From NCBI GenBank assembly GCA_016202865.1, contig JACQNV010000012.1, positions 1 to 5,403 of the forward strand: a DNA stretch of 5,403 bases, in the 5' to 3' direction. The stretch is from Candidatus Aenigmatarchaeota archaeon (lineage in GTDB: Archaea > Aenigmatarchaeota > Aenigmatarchaeia > QMZP01 > JACQNV01). Under the pieces are notes generated by a model, which was given only the letters and a program-made list of their open reading frames with translations, did no database searches and had not been told where the DNA came from. The position numbers and the translations under genes are program-made. Numbering within the stretch: the first letter of the stretch is position 1; each line of letters opens with the position of its first letter. Shown one piece after another: positions 4,954-5,403 of the stretch.

Positions 4954-5048
4954 TGGAAGACATTCAACAACCGTACAGATTCATTCTAAAAGGCGTATAC
5001 AGGGCTCTTCTAAGAGAAGCTCATAGGCAAATTAATCCAGATCATTAA
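4953..5048 (+). CDS. Possible small plus-strand ORF, 31 residues, unsupported
   Basis: An ATG at 4953 opens 31 codons reading MEDIQQPYRF, then a basic amphipathic-looking stretch, and stops at 5046..5048. The frame is open back to 4863, and a GTG at 4881 would give 55 residues including the LHLNSD/LHLKSK repeat. There is no Shine-Dalgarno site before the ATG. A plus-strand TATA-like TATATAAAT at 4856..4864 could start transcription near 4886. The ORF overlaps the last 17 bases of the convergent membrane-protein gene. I recognise no family. It may be chance or the remains of a gene; it is the only plus-strand reading here worth recording. Confidence 0.15.
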   Translation: MEDIQQPYRFILKGVYRALLREAHRQINPDH

Positions 5049-5376
5049 GCACTTCCCAAGGAAACCATAAACCGCACCAAAAACCCGCTGCAGCTCCCGA
5101 AGTTTGATATAGGTTTTCATTAAAATCTACGACATATATTGCATCACTAATTAAACCTGCCCTTTCCGCTACCCACGGGGCAACATCTCTTGCATAAGGT
5201 ATTAGATCAACAATATTTCCAAAAATATAACCAATTCCTTCTCCAAGATAACTCCCAGCATAGGCACATACAGGCATTGCAGCTAATGCAACTAAGAAAC
5301 CACTACAACCGCTACCTCTCTGTCTGCTTCTATCCAATCTATTAGACCTATAGGAAATTGAAAGATCATCGCTCAT
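5032..5376 (-). CDS. Small predicted membrane protein with glycine zippers, function unknown
   Basis: I do not recognise this 114-residue protein. Counting from the ATG, it has a polar Arg/Ser-rich N-terminus (2-22, including RSNRLDRSRQR), then a hydrophobic segment (about 26-58), a middle region with IPYARDVAPWVAERAG (59-74), and a second hydrophobic segment (about 94-107) rich in Trp and Phe. Both hydrophobic segments carry glycines every four residues: G41, G45, G49, G53 and G94, G98, G102. Such glycine zippers let membrane helices pack closely, so an oligomeric membrane protein is likely. Basic residues before the first helix suggest a cytosolic N-terminus. The ATG at 5376 is preferred over the TTG at 5382 because a TATA box 20 to 27 bases upstream predicts a leaderless message starting about there, and neither start has a Shine-Dalgarno site. 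It does not belong to the exosome operon by function or by spacing. Confidence 0.7.
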   Translation of the reverse strand: MSDDLSISYRSNRLDRSRQRGSGCSGFLVALAAMPVCAYAGSYLGEGIGYIFGNIVDLIPYARDVAPWVAERAGLISDAIYVVDFNENLYQTSGAAAGFWCGLWFPWEVLNDLD

Positions 5377-5395
5377 ATACAAACTTAATGAATAG

Positions 5396-5403
5396 TTTTA
5401 TAA
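5396..5403 (-). promoter_or_regulatory. TATA box for a leaderless transcript of the membrane-protein gene
   Basis: TTATAAAA on the minus strand at the window edge has its centre about 23 bases from the ATG at 5376. That is the archaeal distance from TATA box to transcription start, so the message would begin at or beside the start codon. The box may be cut by the window end, and the BRE is not visible. Confidence 0.5.

Noticed and set aside
4850..4963. A 37-codon minus-strand ORF upstream of psmA (ATG at 4963, stop at 4852..4850)
   Set aside because: It runs across the oligo-T tract, the repeats and the TATA boxes, has no ribosome binding site and no recognisable product.
5006..5025. Small hairpin CTTCT-AAG-AGAAG downstream of the membrane-protein gene as a bacterial-type terminator
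   Set aside because: The stem is only 5 bp and no T tract follows directly on the minus strand; the oligo-T stretch at 4944..4953 is the better terminator candidate.

Overview
The window is a stretch of archaeal chromosome. It carries the archaeal exosome superoperon on the minus strand, read from right to left: psmA, SBDS/sdo1, rrp4, rrp41, rrp42, rpl37ae, rpoP and pfdB. Only archaea place the proteasome alpha subunit, SBDS, the three exosome core proteins, ribosomal protein eL43 (L37Ae), RNA polymerase subunit P and prefoldin beta side by side. The DNA is moderately AT-rich, the genes are short and gaps are small. The genes that often interrupt this cluster in other archaea (RNase P Rpp14/Rpp30, L15e, an Imp4/Brix protein, KEOPS Pcc1) are absent. 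This would fit a compact, possibly DPANN-like genome, but the lineage cannot be fixed from this sequence alone.

Layout from right to left. A small predicted membrane protein of unknown function (5032..5376, minus) sits at the right edge behind a TATA box placed for a leaderless transcript. A 237-base region without a confident gene follows (4795..5031). It holds a likely oligo-T terminator, three copies of a TTTA(R)GTGCA motif, a pair of 15-bp direct repeats exactly 42 bp apart, and overlapping TATA boxes; together these look like the control region of the operon. A short plus-strand ORF here is possible but weakly supported. Then come psmA (4087..4794), SBDS (3340..4044), rrp4 (2462..3283), rrp41 (1701..2438), rrp42 (931..1698), rpl37ae (675..890), rpoP (527..664, only 45 residues) and pfdB (77..415). 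The 111 bases between rpoP and pfdB are unusually long for this operon and contain only tiny ORFs and a possible hairpin. The last 76 bases at the left edge hold no clear gene, only a possible promoter.

Working together: Rrp4, Rrp41 and Rrp42 form the RNA-degrading exosome ring and its RNA-binding cap. SBDS and eL43 belong to the large ribosomal subunit and its maturation, RpoP to RNA polymerase, prefoldin to folding of new proteins and PsmA to protein degradation. The cluster thus couples making and destroying RNA and protein. The three exosome genes have strong GGAGG ribosome binding sites at unusually long distances from their starts. psmA, SBDS and pfdB lack a good site and may use leaderless or short-leader transcripts. 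I see no mobile element, CRISPR array, tRNA or rRNA. The main content is a well-known system; the less explained parts are the psmA upstream repeats, the glycine-zipper membrane protein and the rpoP-pfdB gap.
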